DNA of 64,000 bases, taken from Variovorax sp. DXTD-1. Lineage in GTDB: Bacteria; Pseudomonadota; Gammaproteobacteria; Burkholderiales; Burkholderiaceae_C. Both the position numbers and the translations under genes were made by a program. How positions within the stretch are numbered: the stretch's first letter is position 1; each line of letters starts with the position of its first letter. The notes under the pieces are model-generated. The model was not told where the DNA came from, ran no database searches, and worked only from the letters and a program-made list of their open reading frames with translations. The stretch spans positions 1-64,000 of the forward strand of contig NZ_RWKH01000008.1 of NCBI RefSeq assembly GCF_003984625.1, written 5' to 3'. This document shows positions 53,427-62,282 of this stretch, one piece after another.

Positions 53427-53636
53427 ATGAAAAGTCTGGTCCACACCTCAAGAACCGCTCGCCGGCAAAAGCCTGCTGAAACCCGCTCTCTATGGGCCAG
53501 GATCTCGCGCAGCCTTGCACGGCTCGACGGAACCCGACGCGCGAATGAAGAGCGCGTGCTCGAGCAAATGCGGCAGCTGGAGCGGTTGGACCGGATGGAC
53601 TTCGACCAGCGCGTGCGCGAAACGGGGGAATGGTGA
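53427..53636 (+). CDS. Small basic hypothetical protein
   Basis: A 69-residue protein: Arg/Lys-rich N-terminus (KSLVHTSRTARRQKPAETRSLWARISRSLARLDGTRRANEERVLEQMRQLERLDRMDFDQRVRETGEW) dominated by one long charged helix after residue 25. No family recognised. Its stop overlaps the start of the next small gene, which supports it being real. No strong ribosome-binding site is visible. The 134 bases before it hold no recognisable gene. Confidence 0.5.
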   Translation: MKSLVHTSRTARRQKPAETRSLWARISRSLARLDGTRRANEERVLEQMRQLERLDRMDFDQRVRETGEW

Positions 53637-53842
53637 ACCGATTTTCATCGCTCTGGCGCGGGGGAATTGACGCGCATTCCTTCTTTCGCGCGTGGCGAAC
53701 AACCCTTGCGGGGGTGATCGTCGGTTTTCTGATTGGTCAGGCCATGGCGTTGACCTGGCTTGCCACGTCGCCGGCATCGCGAAATGCCGCGGCACAGCAA
53801 TGCGACAACTCGGCTTCGCGAGAGTCGAAAAGCAGCTGCTGA
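53630..53842 (+). CDS. Small single-span membrane protein
   Basis: A 70-residue protein with one membrane helix at about 24-45 (TTLAGVIVGFLIGQAMALTWLA), a basic N-terminus that should stay in the cytoplasm and a short polar C-terminus with two Cys. ATG 53630 overlaps the stop of the previous small gene and is preceded by GGGGG, suggesting translational coupling. No family recognised. It sits between the adhesin operon and araC-3. Confidence 0.5.
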   Translation: MVNRFSSLWRGGIDAHSFFRAWRTTLAGVIVGFLIGQAMALTWLATSPASRNAAAQQCDNSASRESKSSC

Positions 53843-53883
53843 AGCCTCCAGCGGCTGACAAGGCCTGCACGGCCGGGATTGCA

Positions 53884-53897
53884 AACTGTTAACAGTT
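53884..53897. promoter_or_regulatory. Perfect 14-bp palindrome upstream of araC-3
   Basis: AACTGTTAACAGTT is its own complement and lies 30-43 bases upstream of the araC-3 ATG, over the probable promoter. It shares the GTTAAC core with elements in the araC-1 intergenic array (36332, 36374) and at 34358. Confidence 0.6.
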
Positions 53898-53926
53898 GCC
53901 AAATAATCCTGCACACCCAGGCCATC

Positions 53927-54979
53927 ATGGACAAAAAATCCTCCACCACCCTGCGCATCGACACCGATGCGCTGTCGGCGCGCGACAAGTTTGCGTTCTG
54001 GGCTGAGGAAATGGGCACCAAGCGCGGCTTCACACGCTATGACAGCCCGGAACGCGACACCTTCCGCCAGGAACTCTCTGTCGTCGATGCGAGCGGCCTG
54101 ACTTTCATGCGAGCCCTTGGAAGCCCGCTCGACGTCTATCGCGGCGAGCCCAGCCGCATACAGGAAGCCGCCGACTATCCCTTTCACCTTCTGGTGAAGC
54201 TGAACAACGGGTTTACCACCTGCGAGCAGCAAGGCCGCAGCGCCACTATCGGTGTCAACGACATGTTGATCATCGACTCCAACGAACCCATGCGGCTGTG
54301 TTCGCATCACGGCACCGACGCCTGGATCATCGGATTGTCGCAATCGCTCGTGGCGCGCTGGCTGCCCGACGCAAGCAATGCCGCGGCCGTGGCGCTCAAG
54401 GGCGACAAAGGGTGGACGAGCGTCCTGGCAAGTTACCTGCGCGCCATGAGCCTGGAGCATCTGAATGCCGCGGCCAGCCCGTTCGAGCGCGAACTGGTCG
54501 GCGAGCACGTGTTGTCGATGCTCTCGATGGCGCTTTCGCAGAACAAGATTGTGCACGACGCAGAAGCGGTGTCTGCGCGCGATCGTGCATTGCACGCCCG
54601 AATGCGCATGTGGATTCGCGATCACTATGCCGACCCGGAGGTCAGCGCGGCCAAGCTCGCCGCCGACTTCAACGTCTCGGTGCGCTACGTGCACAAGGCC
54701 TTCGCAAGCGCCGGGCGCGGCATGACCTTTCTGGATGCGGTACTGCACGAACGCATGGAGGCCGCCATGCGGATGCTGCGCACCTCCAGCATCTCGAACA
54801 CCCAGATCTCGCAGGTCGCCTACAGTTGCGGTTTCACCGATCCTGCCTACTTCGGGCTGGTGTTTCGCAAGCACAGGGGATGCTCGCCCGGTGCGTTCGC
54901 GAAGATGCATGGCCTGACCCTCGAGCCGCTTTCGCCGGCCGACGCCACCACGCCGGCGGGCCTTGTGCTTCTTCGGTAG
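53927..54979 (+). CDS. AraC-family regulator (paralogue 3 of 3)
   Basis: A 350-residue regulator with the same layout as those at 35283 and 45373: AraC-binding-like domain (ARDKFAFWAEEMGTKRGF, IGLSQSLVARWLPDASNAAAVALKG, SPFERELVGEHVLSMLSMALSQNK) and double helix-turn-helix (VSAAKLAADFNVSVRYVHKAFASAGRGMTFLD; QVAYSCGFTDPAYFGLVFRKHRG). The second recognition helix differs slightly from paralogues 1 and 2 (YSCGFTDPAYF against YRCGFSDPAYF). ATG 53927 gives the matching N-terminus. It marks the right edge of the adhesin island. Confidence 0.93.
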   Translation: MDKKSSTTLRIDTDALSARDKFAFWAEEMGTKRGFTRYDSPERDTFRQELSVVDASGLTFMRALGSPLDVYRGEPSRIQEAADYPFHLLVKLNNGFTTCEQQGRSATIGVNDMLIIDSNEPMRLCSHHGTDAWIIGLSQSLVARWLPDASNAAAVALKGDKGWTSVLASYLRAMSLEHLNAAASPFERELVGEHVLSMLSMALSQNKIVHDAEAVSARDRALHARMRMWIRDHYADPEVSAAKLAADFNVSVRYVHKAFASAGRGMTFLDAVLHERMEAAMRMLRTSSISNTQISQVAYSCGFTDPAYFGLVFRKHRGCSPGAFAKMHGLTLEPLSPADATTPAGLVLLR

Positions 54980-55141
54980 CCGTGCCGCCGTAATGCGGCA
55001 GTGGCCGACGGCAAGTCGCGAAACGCGGAGGCGAAGTTCAACCGGACAGCACGCCGTCTCGAACGAACATGCAACCAGTCTGGTGGTCGACTGTCTGATC
55101 GATGGCATCATTCCCAGGAACATGGACGACTGGAGCTGAAC

Positions 55142-57058
55142 TTGCCCGCCTTCGCGCTTCTCGACGATTGCGGCTCCACACCCGAGCGGCCCACCAGCCG
55201 GCTGCACACCGGGTTCGTCCGCGAACACCGGTGCACAGACGCGGCCCCGCTCGACGAGGTGTGGGTGCAGGTCGATCGCGATTTGCGCCAAGGCCTGTAC
55301 GCGGTGCTGCTGGCCGACTACGAATGGGGCGCCAAGCTGCTGCATGCGGGGCAGGCACGGCTTGCACCGAGCGACGCTTCGGCATTGCGCGTACTGATGT
55401 TCCGCGAATGCGCCCGGCTCTCGGCCGACGAGGCGGGCGCCTGGCTGGCAAGGCTCGAACAGCGCGAGGCCGGCGAGTCGCAAGCACCCGGCCAGCCGCA
55501 GCCCGCCGGCGTGATGGACCTGCAACCCGGCATCGACGAAGCAGCCTTCACCGGGGCCATCGCGCGCATTCACGAGGCCATTGCCGCGGGCGAGACCTAC
55601 CAGGTCAACTTCACCTACCGGCTGCATGGCCGAAGCTACGGCTCGCCCGTGGCCTTGTACAGGCGGCTGCGCGAGCGGCAGCCCGTGGCCTACGGTGCGC
55701 TGATCGCCTTGCCTGAGGGCACCGACAAGGCCGGCGAGAGCGATGCGACCCACGTGCTCTCCTGCTCGCCCGAACTCTTCCTGCGCCATGACTCGGGCGT
55801 GCTCACCGCGCGCCCCATGAAAGGCACCGCCGCGCGTGCCGATGCGCCCGAAGGCGACAGCGAAATGGCGCGCCTGCTCTCGGTCGACACCAAGAACCGC
55901 GCCGAGAACGTGATGATCGTCGACTTGCTGCGCAACGACATCGGCCGCGTCGCGGAGGTCGGTTCGGTCAAGGTGCCCACGCTCTTTGCCGTCGAACACT
56001 ACGCCACGGTGTTCCAGATGACATCGACCGTGCAGGCCAGGCTGCGCGCGAACGTCGGCATGCCCGAGCTGTTGCGTGCGGTGTTTCCCTGCGGCTCCAT
56101 CACCGGCGCGCCCAAGCACCGCACCATGGAGTGGATTGCGGAGCTCGAGAGCACGCCCCGCGGTCTTTACTGCGGCGCCATCGGCTGGATCGATGCGCCG
56201 GCGCAGGGCGCGTCGATCGGCAACTTCTGCCTGTCGGTGGCCATTCGCACGCTCACGCTCGGCGAGGAAGCCGAAGGCCTGCGGCCGCTGCGCCTGGGCG
56301 TCGGGGCGGGCATCGTGCAAGACAGCATCGCGGCCGACGAGTTCGAAGAGTGCTTGCTCAAGGCGCGCTTTCTTACCGCACTCGACCCCGGCTTCGAGCT
56401 CTTCGAAACCATGCTGGTCACGCCGGGCGAAGGCATCCGCTACCTGGACCGTCATCTGGGGCGGCTGGCGGGCAGTGCACGCGCGCTGGGCTTCAAGTTC
56501 AGCCGCGATGCCGCCATGGAGGCGCTGCGCGATGCGCTTCCCATGCTTTCGCCGAGCCAGCCTTCACGCCTGCGCCTGGCGCTCGCGCACGACGGGCGCA
56601 TCGGCATCACGCACTCGCCATTGCCGCCTTTGCCTCCCGGTGCGGTAAAGCTCGTTATCGCCGACCAACGCCTGCCGAATGCCAACCCGCTGGGCGCCTT
56701 CAAGACCACCGTGCGCCAGCACTACGACGCCGGCGTGCGCGCCGCCGAACGCGCCGGTGCCTTCGACAGCCTGTTCTTCACCGAAGACGGCCGGCTCGTC
56801 GAAGGTGGGCGCAGCACGCTCTTCGCTCGCATCGACGGACGCTGGTGGACGCCGCCCGTTTCGGATGGTGCGCTACCCGGCGTGATGCGTGGCGTGCTCA
56901 TCGAAGACTCCATATGGGCGGCCGCGGAACGCAGCCTGTACCTGCAAGACCTGCAGGCGGCGCAGAAGCTCGTGGTGTGCAACGCCCTGCGCGGCGTGCT
57001 GCCGGCGCAGCTGCTCATGCAAGCCGAGCGCCAGCCGCGCGAGGCTTCGACCGCCTGA
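55142..57058 (+). CDS. pabB-pabC: Fused aminodeoxychorismate synthase component I / aminodeoxychorismate lyase
   Basis: A 638-residue fusion making p-aminobenzoate for folate. Residues about 1-430 are the chorismate-binding PabB part, with PMKGTAARA, DLLRNDIGRVAEVGSVKVP and CGSITGAPKHRTMEWIAELE. Residues about 435-638 are a PLP-dependent class IV lyase (PabC), with FKTTVRQHYDAG carrying the likely PLP lysine and GRLVEGGRSTLFARIDG. An open frame extends upstream to 55001; I chose TTG 55142 because GGAG lies seven bases before it and it gives the family N-terminus. The glutaminase PabA is not adjacent. Confidence 0.9.
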   Translation: MPAFALLDDCGSTPERPTSRLHTGFVREHRCTDAAPLDEVWVQVDRDLRQGLYAVLLADYEWGAKLLHAGQARLAPSDASALRVLMFRECARLSADEAGAWLARLEQREAGESQAPGQPQPAGVMDLQPGIDEAAFTGAIARIHEAIAAGETYQVNFTYRLHGRSYGSPVALYRRLRERQPVAYGALIALPEGTDKAGESDATHVLSCSPELFLRHDSGVLTARPMKGTAARADAPEGDSEMARLLSVDTKNRAENVMIVDLLRNDIGRVAEVGSVKVPTLFAVEHYATVFQMTSTVQARLRANVGMPELLRAVFPCGSITGAPKHRTMEWIAELESTPRGLYCGAIGWIDAPAQGASIGNFCLSVAIRTLTLGEEAEGLRPLRLGVGAGIVQDSIAADEFEECLLKARFLTALDPGFELFETMLVTPGEGIRYLDRHLGRLAGSARALGFKFSRDAAMEALRDALPMLSPSQPSRLRLALAHDGRIGITHSPLPPLPPGAVKLVIADQRLPNANPLGAFKTTVRQHYDAGVRAAERAGAFDSLFFTEDGRLVEGGRSTLFARIDGRWWTPPVSDGALPGVMRGVLIEDSIWAAAERSLYLQDLQAAQKLVVCNALRGVLPAQLLMQAERQPREASTA

Positions 57059-57224
57059 CCCAGCAGGGCTGGGCGGATTTGCACGCGAAAGTAGGCCTCG
57101 GAATTCGAAGCCGAGATCGGGCCTCGGGTTCCCGGCCCCGATGCATCTGAATGAGTGGCTTGCGCTGCGCGGCACGCGGCTCTTGCAATCCGGCTGCCGG
57201 TTCTCGAGCGCAGTTGAGCCGACG

Positions 57225-57881
57225 CTAGACCTGAATCAACCCCCACCGCAGCGCCACCCACGTCAGCTCCGCCTGGTTGGTCGCCCCCAGCTTCTGCTTC
57301 ACGCGGTACAGGTGCGAGCCCACTGTGCTGAGCGAAAGGTTCAGCGTGCTTGCAATCTGCGCCACCGTCATGCCGCGCGCGAGCTGGATGAAGACCGAGA
57401 ACTCGCGTTCACTGAGCAGGTCGGCGGGGTTGGCCTCACCCTCTATCTGCGCCGTGGCCAATGCTTGCGCGGTGTTGGCGTCGATGTAGCGCTCGCCGCG
57501 CGCCACGGCCTTCACGGCGGCAATCAGCGCTTCGGGCGCGCTGCGCTTGGCGAGATAGCCCAGGGCGCCCGCGCGCAGCACGCGGCGCGGATGAATCGTG
57601 TCCTCGTGCGCCGAGAGCGCGAGCACACGCGCCTTCGGGTCGTGGGCCAGCAGGCGCCGCAAGGCTTCGAGGCCGCCCATGCCGGGCATCGAAAGGTCCA
57701 TCACCACCAGGTCGGGCCGCACCTGCGGGTAGTCCTGGCAGGCCTGCTCGCCGGTGTCGGCTTCGGCCGCCACTTCGATCTGCGCGTCCGCCAGCAGCAT
57801 GCGAAAGCCCATGCGCACCAGTGCATGGTCGTCCACCAGCATCACTCGAATCGGCTTGGTCGCCTGAACTGCCTGGGTCAT
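57225..57881 (-). CDS. NarL/FixJ-type response regulator
   Basis: A 218-residue response regulator. Receiver domain (about 10-125) with D17, D18 and phospho-acceptor D62 (LVVMDLSMPGMGG) and a Lys in LAKRSAP; C-terminal LuxR-type helix-turn-helix (about 152-210, LSEREFSVFIQLARGMTVAQIASTLNLSLSTVGSHLYRVKQKL). Its ATG overlaps the stop of the kinase gene by four bases (ATGA), so the pair is coupled. The divergent neighbour is the pqq operon; in other proteobacteria this type of pair controls PQQ-dependent dehydrogenases and pqq genes. Confidence 0.94.
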   Translation of the reverse strand: MTQAVQATKPIRVMLVDDHALVRMGFRMLLADAQIEVAAEADTGEQACQDYPQVRPDLVVMDLSMPGMGGLEALRRLLAHDPKARVLALSAHEDTIHPRRVLRAGALGYLAKRSAPEALIAAVKAVARGERYIDANTAQALATAQIEGEANPADLLSEREFSVFIQLARGMTVAQIASTLNLSLSTVGSHLYRVKQKLGATNQAELTWVALRWGLIQV

Positions 57882-59263
57882 GTGTTCGTGTTCTCCGCTT
57901 CGCCTGCCCGCAGGGGCAGCCGCACCGTCAATCGGGCGCCGCTCGACACGGCGGGTTCGAGGCGCAGTTCGCCGCCCAGGCTGTCGATGCGCTCGGCGAG
58001 CCATCGCAGGCCATAGTGCCCGGTGCTGGTTTCCCTTGCAGCCTCAGGGCCGGGCAGGCCACGCCCGTCGTCGGTGAGCGTGAGCTTGACCGATTGCTCT
58101 TCGCCCTGCAACGCAAGCATGATGCGATGCGCTTCGCCGTGGCGCAGGGCGTTGGTAATGCCTTCCTGCGCGGCGCGGTACAGCACCAGCGCGGTGTCGG
58201 TGTCGAGCCGCAGGCGGTTGAGCTCCAGCTCCTGATGCCATTCGACCTGCACGTCGCCGTGGCTGTTGCGCGTGCGCTCCACCAGGTCTTCGAGCGCGGC
58301 CACCAGGCCGAACTTGTCGAGCACCAAGGGTGTGAGGCGCGGGATCATGCCGTGCATGGCGGTGTAGAGCCGGCCCGATTCCTCGGCGATCAGCCGTGCG
58401 GCCTGCTCGGCCTGTGGGTCGAGCGCCTGAACGCGCTGTGCAATCGAAAGCGCCATGCTGCGCATTGCGGTGACCGATTGCCCCAGTTCGTCGTGCAGCT
58501 CACGCGCGATGAGGCGGCGCTCCTGCTCGATCTTCTGGTCGACCCAGCGGCCGAGCTCCCGGCTTTCGGAAAGGCGGCTTTCGGCCCGCACGGCCCGCCG
58601 CTCGGTTTCGATGTGCTGCTGCAGCATGCCGACCATGCGGTTGAACGCAGCGCCAATGGCCGCGGCTTCGGTGCCGGGCAGGGCGCGCAGCGCGACGTCG
58701 AAGCGCCCGCTCTCGAGCTGGTTGAGGGCATGGACGATGTCCGCGAACGGCCGGGTCGCGCGGCCCACGAGCCAGAACACGCCTGCGTTGACGACCGCCA
58801 GCAGGCCCAGCGCGCTGAGCATCAGCAGCACGAAATCATCCCAGGCATCGAGCACCGCACGCGAGGCGTTCGAAATCACCATCAGCCGCCCGCCCGGAAA
58901 GGCGATGGAGAGTTGCGAGGGCGGCGGCGAGACAAGGCCGGCAAACCAGTCCGGCGCGTCGCGGCCGGCCTTGTAGACCGAGGTCGGCGAGCTGTACAGC
59001 ACGCGGTCGTCGTTGTCGAGCAGCGTGATGTCGTTGGACCGAACGCGCCCCACACCCTGCAGAAACGACAGCATGGCCGGCGTGCCCTGCGCCGCGTAGA
59101 GCCAGGCAGTGCGGTTGAGCAGCTGCGCTGCCACGCGATTGGCGGCCACCACTTCTTCATGCACCGACTCGCGCATGGCGCGCACCTGCAGTGCGAGCAT
59201 GGCCGCAACGAACAGCAGCGTGAGCAGGCTGACGATCAGGTTGATTTTCAGGCGCAGCGTCAT
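57878..59263 (-). CDS. NarX/UhpB-type sensor histidine kinase
   Basis: A 461-residue membrane kinase: TM1 at about 8-28 (LIVSLLTLLFVAAMLALQV), periplasmic domain about 30-140, TM2 about 145-165 (VLLMLSALGLLAVVNAGVFWLV), HAMP to about 225, coiled coil, HisKA_3 dimerisation box ELHDELGQSVTAMRSMAL with the phospho-acceptor His, and an HATPase domain (ALVLYRAAQEGITNALRHGEAH, TLTDDGRGL, GHYGLRWLAERIDSLGG). Its stop overlaps the response regulator start, and its own start overlaps the stop of the upstream hydrolase gene, so the three are coupled. The signal is unknown. Confidence 0.93.
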   Translation of the reverse strand: MTLRLKINLIVSLLTLLFVAAMLALQVRAMRESVHEEVVAANRVAAQLLNRTAWLYAAQGTPAMLSFLQGVGRVRSNDITLLDNDDRVLYSSPTSVYKAGRDAPDWFAGLVSPPPSQLSIAFPGGRLMVISNASRAVLDAWDDFVLLMLSALGLLAVVNAGVFWLVGRATRPFADIVHALNQLESGRFDVALRALPGTEAAAIGAAFNRMVGMLQQHIETERRAVRAESRLSESRELGRWVDQKIEQERRLIARELHDELGQSVTAMRSMALSIAQRVQALDPQAEQAARLIAEESGRLYTAMHGMIPRLTPLVLDKFGLVAALEDLVERTRNSHGDVQVEWHQELELNRLRLDTDTALVLYRAAQEGITNALRHGEAHRIMLALQGEEQSVKLTLTDDGRGLPGPEAARETSTGHYGLRWLAERIDSLGGELRLEPAVSSGARLTVRLPLRAGEAENTNT

Positions 59264-60261
59264 GGCACGGGGCTGTCGCCGAAGTGGCCATGCAGCGCAT
59301 AGCTGTCGAGCGCGGCGACCATGGTCGAAGCCATCGCCGGATGTGAAGGATCGTGGCCCGCGCCGTCGACCCAACGCAGCTGGCCGTGCGTAATGCGCTC
59401 GTGCACCGCCAGCGCGCCTTCGGGGCGGCAGATGCGGTCGTCGCGCGAATGGAGCAACAGGGTAGGCACCTGGGGGAGCGCGTCAAGCCGTTCGAGAAGG
59501 GGAGGCGAATCGAGCCAGCAGCGATGCAGCAGGTAGTGGCTCTGCACGCGGTAGCGGTCTACCAGCGCGTCGAGCGTCTGGCGGTCGGGTTGCACGTCGG
59601 TATTCGAAACGGGTTCGCCGCCAGCCAACGTTCTTTCCCATTGCCACCAGGCAAGGGCGAGCCGCCGCGGCAGGACCGCATCGCTGTCAGCGGGCGGCTC
59701 TTGAAGGCCGGCAGCCAGATACCCCAGCATGTCGTGGCGTTGGTCAGTCGGCACCACAGATGCAAACCGTGCCCATGCGGCAGGCGCGCAGCCCGCGGTG
59801 TCCTGGAAGAAATCCTCGATGTATTCGGCGCTCGGCAGAAACACCGCGCGCAGCAGCAAAGCCGCGACTGCCTGTGGCTCGAACGCCGCATGCGCGAGCG
59901 CCAGCGTGGCGCCCCACGAACCACCGACAACCAGCCACCGTGGCACTTCGAGCCGTTCGCGCACAAGGCGCAAATCCGCAAGCAGATCCTCCGTGCGGTT
60001 GTGGGCCGTCGCACCACGCGGGCGGCTCAAGCCCGCACCGCGCTGGTCGATGCTTATCACCCGATACCGCGCGGGGTCGAAGAAGCGGCGCAGCAGCGGC
60101 GAGCTGCCCGAGCCCGGTCCGCCATGCAGCACCACGGCGCAGAGGCCGGCCGGATCACCACTTTCTTCTACATGCAGCACGTGGCCGTGCGGCGCCTCCA
60201 TTGCGTGGGTGCGCCAAGGCTGGGTTTCTGGGTACAGGCCGGTAGAAAGCACGAGGGCCAT
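59260..60261 (-). CDS. pip: Prolyl iminopeptidase-like alpha/beta hydrolase
   Basis: A 333-residue S33-family hydrolase: oxyanion motif VVLHGGPGSGSSPLLRRFFDPARYRVISIDQRGAGLSRP and nucleophile S115 in VVGGSWGATLALA, with Asp and His later (HSRDDRICRP, DGAGHDPSHP). Family members remove N-terminal proline from peptides in the cytoplasm. Conserved features (EDLLADLRLVRERLEV, FLPSAEYIEDFF) support Pip over other hydrolases. Its stop overlaps the kinase start by four bases. ATG 60261 was chosen; ATG 60291 would add ten residues. The reason for coupling to a two-component system is not evident. Confidence 0.87.
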   Translation of the reverse strand: MALVLSTGLYPETQPWRTHAMEAPHGHVLHVEESGDPAGLCAVVLHGGPGSGSSPLLRRFFDPARYRVISIDQRGAGLSRPRGATAHNRTEDLLADLRLVRERLEVPRWLVVGGSWGATLALAHAAFEPQAVAALLLRAVFLPSAEYIEDFFQDTAGCAPAAWARFASVVPTDQRHDMLGYLAAGLQEPPADSDAVLPRRLALAWWQWERTLAGGEPVSNTDVQPDRQTLDALVDRYRVQSHYLLHRCWLDSPPLLERLDALPQVPTLLLHSRDDRICRPEGALAVHERITHGQLRWVDGAGHDPSHPAMASTMVAALDSYALHGHFGDSPVP

Positions 60262-60421
60262 GGTACGCGGTGGCCCGTGGCCGCTATTCATGAAAATCAT
60301 GAAGTCCCATTCATGATTTCACGGCTAGGTTGCGGCGGTGCATCGGTTCAATATGCGTTCTGGAGCGCTCGAAGTTCCCGCAGTCGCCAAGTGGCGCTGT
60401 GCAACCTTTTCAGGAGACTCT

Positions 60422-60496
60422 ATGAAATGGGAAACCCCGACGGCAACTGATCTTCGCTTCGGCTTCGAGATCACGATGTACGTCAGCGCACGCTGA
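60422..60496 (+). CDS. pqqA: PQQ precursor peptide PqqA
   Basis: A 24-residue peptide beginning MKWETPTATDLRFGFEITMY. Glu16 and Tyr20 stand in the Glu-x-x-x-Tyr arrangement from which PQQ is built, and the length and the ITMY context match known PqqA peptides. AGGAGA precedes the ATG with good spacing. It is the substrate of PqqE with the chaperone PqqD. It lies 161 bases from the divergent hydrolase gene, a gap that must hold both promoters. Confidence 0.95.
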   Translation: MKWETPTATDLRFGFEITMYVSAR

Positions 60497-60512
60497 TTGC
60501 GCGCTTCTTCAC

Positions 60513-60545
60513 AACCTGCCTCGGCACGCCAGGGCGGGTTGTTTC
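60513..60545 (+). terminator. pqqA-pqqB intergenic hairpin, probable partial terminator
   Basis: AACCTGCC (60513-60520) pairs with GGCGGGTT (60533-60540), eight base pairs with one G-U, 12-base loop, then GTTTCG. The T-tract is weak, which fits incomplete termination. Such a hairpin would keep pqqA transcript above pqqB-E, as reported for several pqq operons. Confidence 0.6.
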
Positions 60546-60566
60546 GAACCCCTTCTTTCTTATTCG

Positions 60567-61487
60567 ATGCGCATTACCGTTCTGGGCTCCGCGGGCGGCG
60601 GCGGCTTTCCGCAATGGAACTGCAACTGCCCCAACTGTGCGGGTGTGCGTGCCGGCACCGTGCGCGCCAAGCCGCGCACGCAGTCGTCGATCTTCGTGCG
60701 ACCCGACCATGGCGAAGACGGCGTGCTGTTCAACGCATCGCCCGACATCCTCGAGCAGATCCGCGGCAGCCCGGTGCTGCAACCGGCACGCGCATTGCGT
60801 GACACCGCCATTGCCGGCGTGGTGCTGATCGACGGACAGGTCGACCACGCCACGGGCCTCTTCATGCTGCGCGAGCGTGCCTCGCCGCTGCCGCTGTGGT
60901 GCACCGACTCCGTCGCGGAAGACCTGAGTCAGGGCAATCCCGTGTTGCGCGTGCTGTCGCACTATTGCGGCGTGGCGCGCCACCCGATTGCGCTAGACGG
61001 CAATGCCTTCGAGGTGCCCGGCGTGCCCGACCTGAGTTTTCGTGCGATGCCGCTCACCGGCAAGGCCGCGCCGTATTCACCGCACCGCGAACAGCAGGTG
61101 GCGGGCGACAACATCGGCCTGACCCTGTTCGACCGCAGGAGCGGCAAGAGCCTGTTCTATGCGCCGGGCCTGGGCGCAATCACGCCGCCCGTGTTCGAGG
61201 CCATGGCAACGGCCGATGCGGTCATGGTCGACGGCACCTTCTGGACCGACGACGAAATGGTTCGCCTGGGCGTCAGCGGCAAGCGCGCGCGCGAGATCGG
61301 CCATCTGCCGCAGTCGGGCGAGGGCGGAATGATCGAATGGCTGACGCGGCTGCCCGCGGCCACGCGTCGCATGCTCATTCACATCAACAACACCAACCCC
61401 ATCCTCGACGAAGACTCCGACGAGCACGCACTGCTGCGGCGCGCGGGCATCGAGCCCTGCGAGGATGGGATGACGATTCAACTCTGA
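60567..61487 (+). CDS. pqqB: PQQ biosynthesis protein PqqB
   Basis: A 306-residue metallo-beta-lactamase-fold protein, an iron-dependent hydroxylase-like enzyme acting on the Glu-Tyr intermediate in PQQ synthesis. Family signatures: [48 protein letters not shown] and [15 protein letters not shown]. Length matches known PqqB (about 305). The gene follows pqqA by 70 bases, with a hairpin between. No strong ribosome-binding site is visible before the ATG. Confidence 0.97.
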   Translation: MRITVLGSAGGGGFPQWNCNCPNCAGVRAGTVRAKPRTQSSIFVRPDHGEDGVLFNASPDILEQIRGSPVLQPARALRDTAIAGVVLIDGQVDHATGLFMLRERASPLPLWCTDSVAEDLSQGNPVLRVLSHYCGVARHPIALDGNAFEVPGVPDLSFRAMPLTGKAAPYSPHREQQVAGDNIGLTLFDRRSGKSLFYAPGLGAITPPVFEAMATADAVMVDGTFWTDDEMVRLGVSGKRAREIGHLPQSGEGGMIEWLTRLPAATRRMLIHINNTNPILDEDSDEHALLRRAGIEPCEDGMTIQL

Positions 61488-61510
61488 AGCCAAGCGCCGG
61501 GCCCATCACC

Positions 61511-62275
61511 GTGCATGCCGACAGAATCCAGGATCCGTTTCGACCGGCCAAGGACGGCGAAAAGAACGCGCCGGCATGGACGCGCGAAGAATTCGAAGCC
61601 AAGCTGCGCGAGCGCGGCCGCAGCTATCACATCCACCACCCGTTCAACGTCATGCTGAACAGCGGCCGGGCCACGCCGGAGCAGATCCGCGGCTGGGTGG
61701 CCAACCGCTTCTACTACCAGATCGCGATTCCCATCAAGGACGCGGCGGTGCTCTCGAATTGCCCCGACCCGCAGGTGCGCCGCGGCTGGGTGCAGCGCAT
61801 TCTCGACCACGACGGATTCGAGCTTGGCGGCATCAAGGACGCAGGCGGCGTGGAAGCCTGGCTGCGGCTGGCCGAAGCCGTGGGCCTGTCGCGCGAAGAA
61901 GTGCTCGACCTGCGCCACGTGGTGCCCGCGATGCGCTTCGCGGTCGATGCCTACGTGAACTTCGCGCGCCGCGCGCCGTGGCAGGAGGCGGTGTGCTCTT
62001 CGCTCACCGAGCTGTTCGCGCCAGAAATTCACAAGCAGCGGCTGGCCACCTGGCCCGAGCACTATGCGTGGATCGAGCCGGCCGGTCTCGACTATTTCCG
62101 CAACCGCGTGAGCCAGGCGCGGCGCGACGTGGAGCAGGGCTTGGCCATCACGCTGGAGCACTTCGACACCCGCGCGCTGCAGGAGCGCGCGCTGGAGGTG
62201 CTGCAGTTCAAGCTCGACATCCTGTGGGCGATGAACGACGCCATGGCGACGCGCTACGGCATAGACGGCGCATGA
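61511..62275 (+). CDS. pqqC: Pyrroloquinoline-quinone synthase PqqC
   Basis: A 254-residue enzyme that carries out the final ring closure and eight-electron oxidation to PQQ. Family text: [53 protein letters not shown] and [20 protein letters not shown]. The start is not marked by an ATG; GTG 61511 gives the normal family length (about 250), while an upstream CTG would add nine residues. Spacing to pqqB is 23 bases and to pqqD 7 bases. Confidence 0.94.
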   Translation: MHADRIQDPFRPAKDGEKNAPAWTREEFEAKLRERGRSYHIHHPFNVMLNSGRATPEQIRGWVANRFYYQIAIPIKDAAVLSNCPDPQVRRGWVQRILDHDGFELGGIKDAGGVEAWLRLAEAVGLSREEVLDLRHVVPAMRFAVDAYVNFARRAPWQEAVCSSLTELFAPEIHKQRLATWPEHYAWIEPAGLDYFRNRVSQARRDVEQGLAITLEHFDTRALQERALEVLQFKLDILWAMNDAMATRYGIDGA

Positions 62276-62282
62276 GCGGCAC

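Noticed and set aside
55001..55141. A 47-codon N-terminal extension of pabB-pabC starting at GTG 55001
   Set aside because: The extra residues are not like the PabB N-terminus, and TTG 55142 has a ribosome-binding site at correct spacing.
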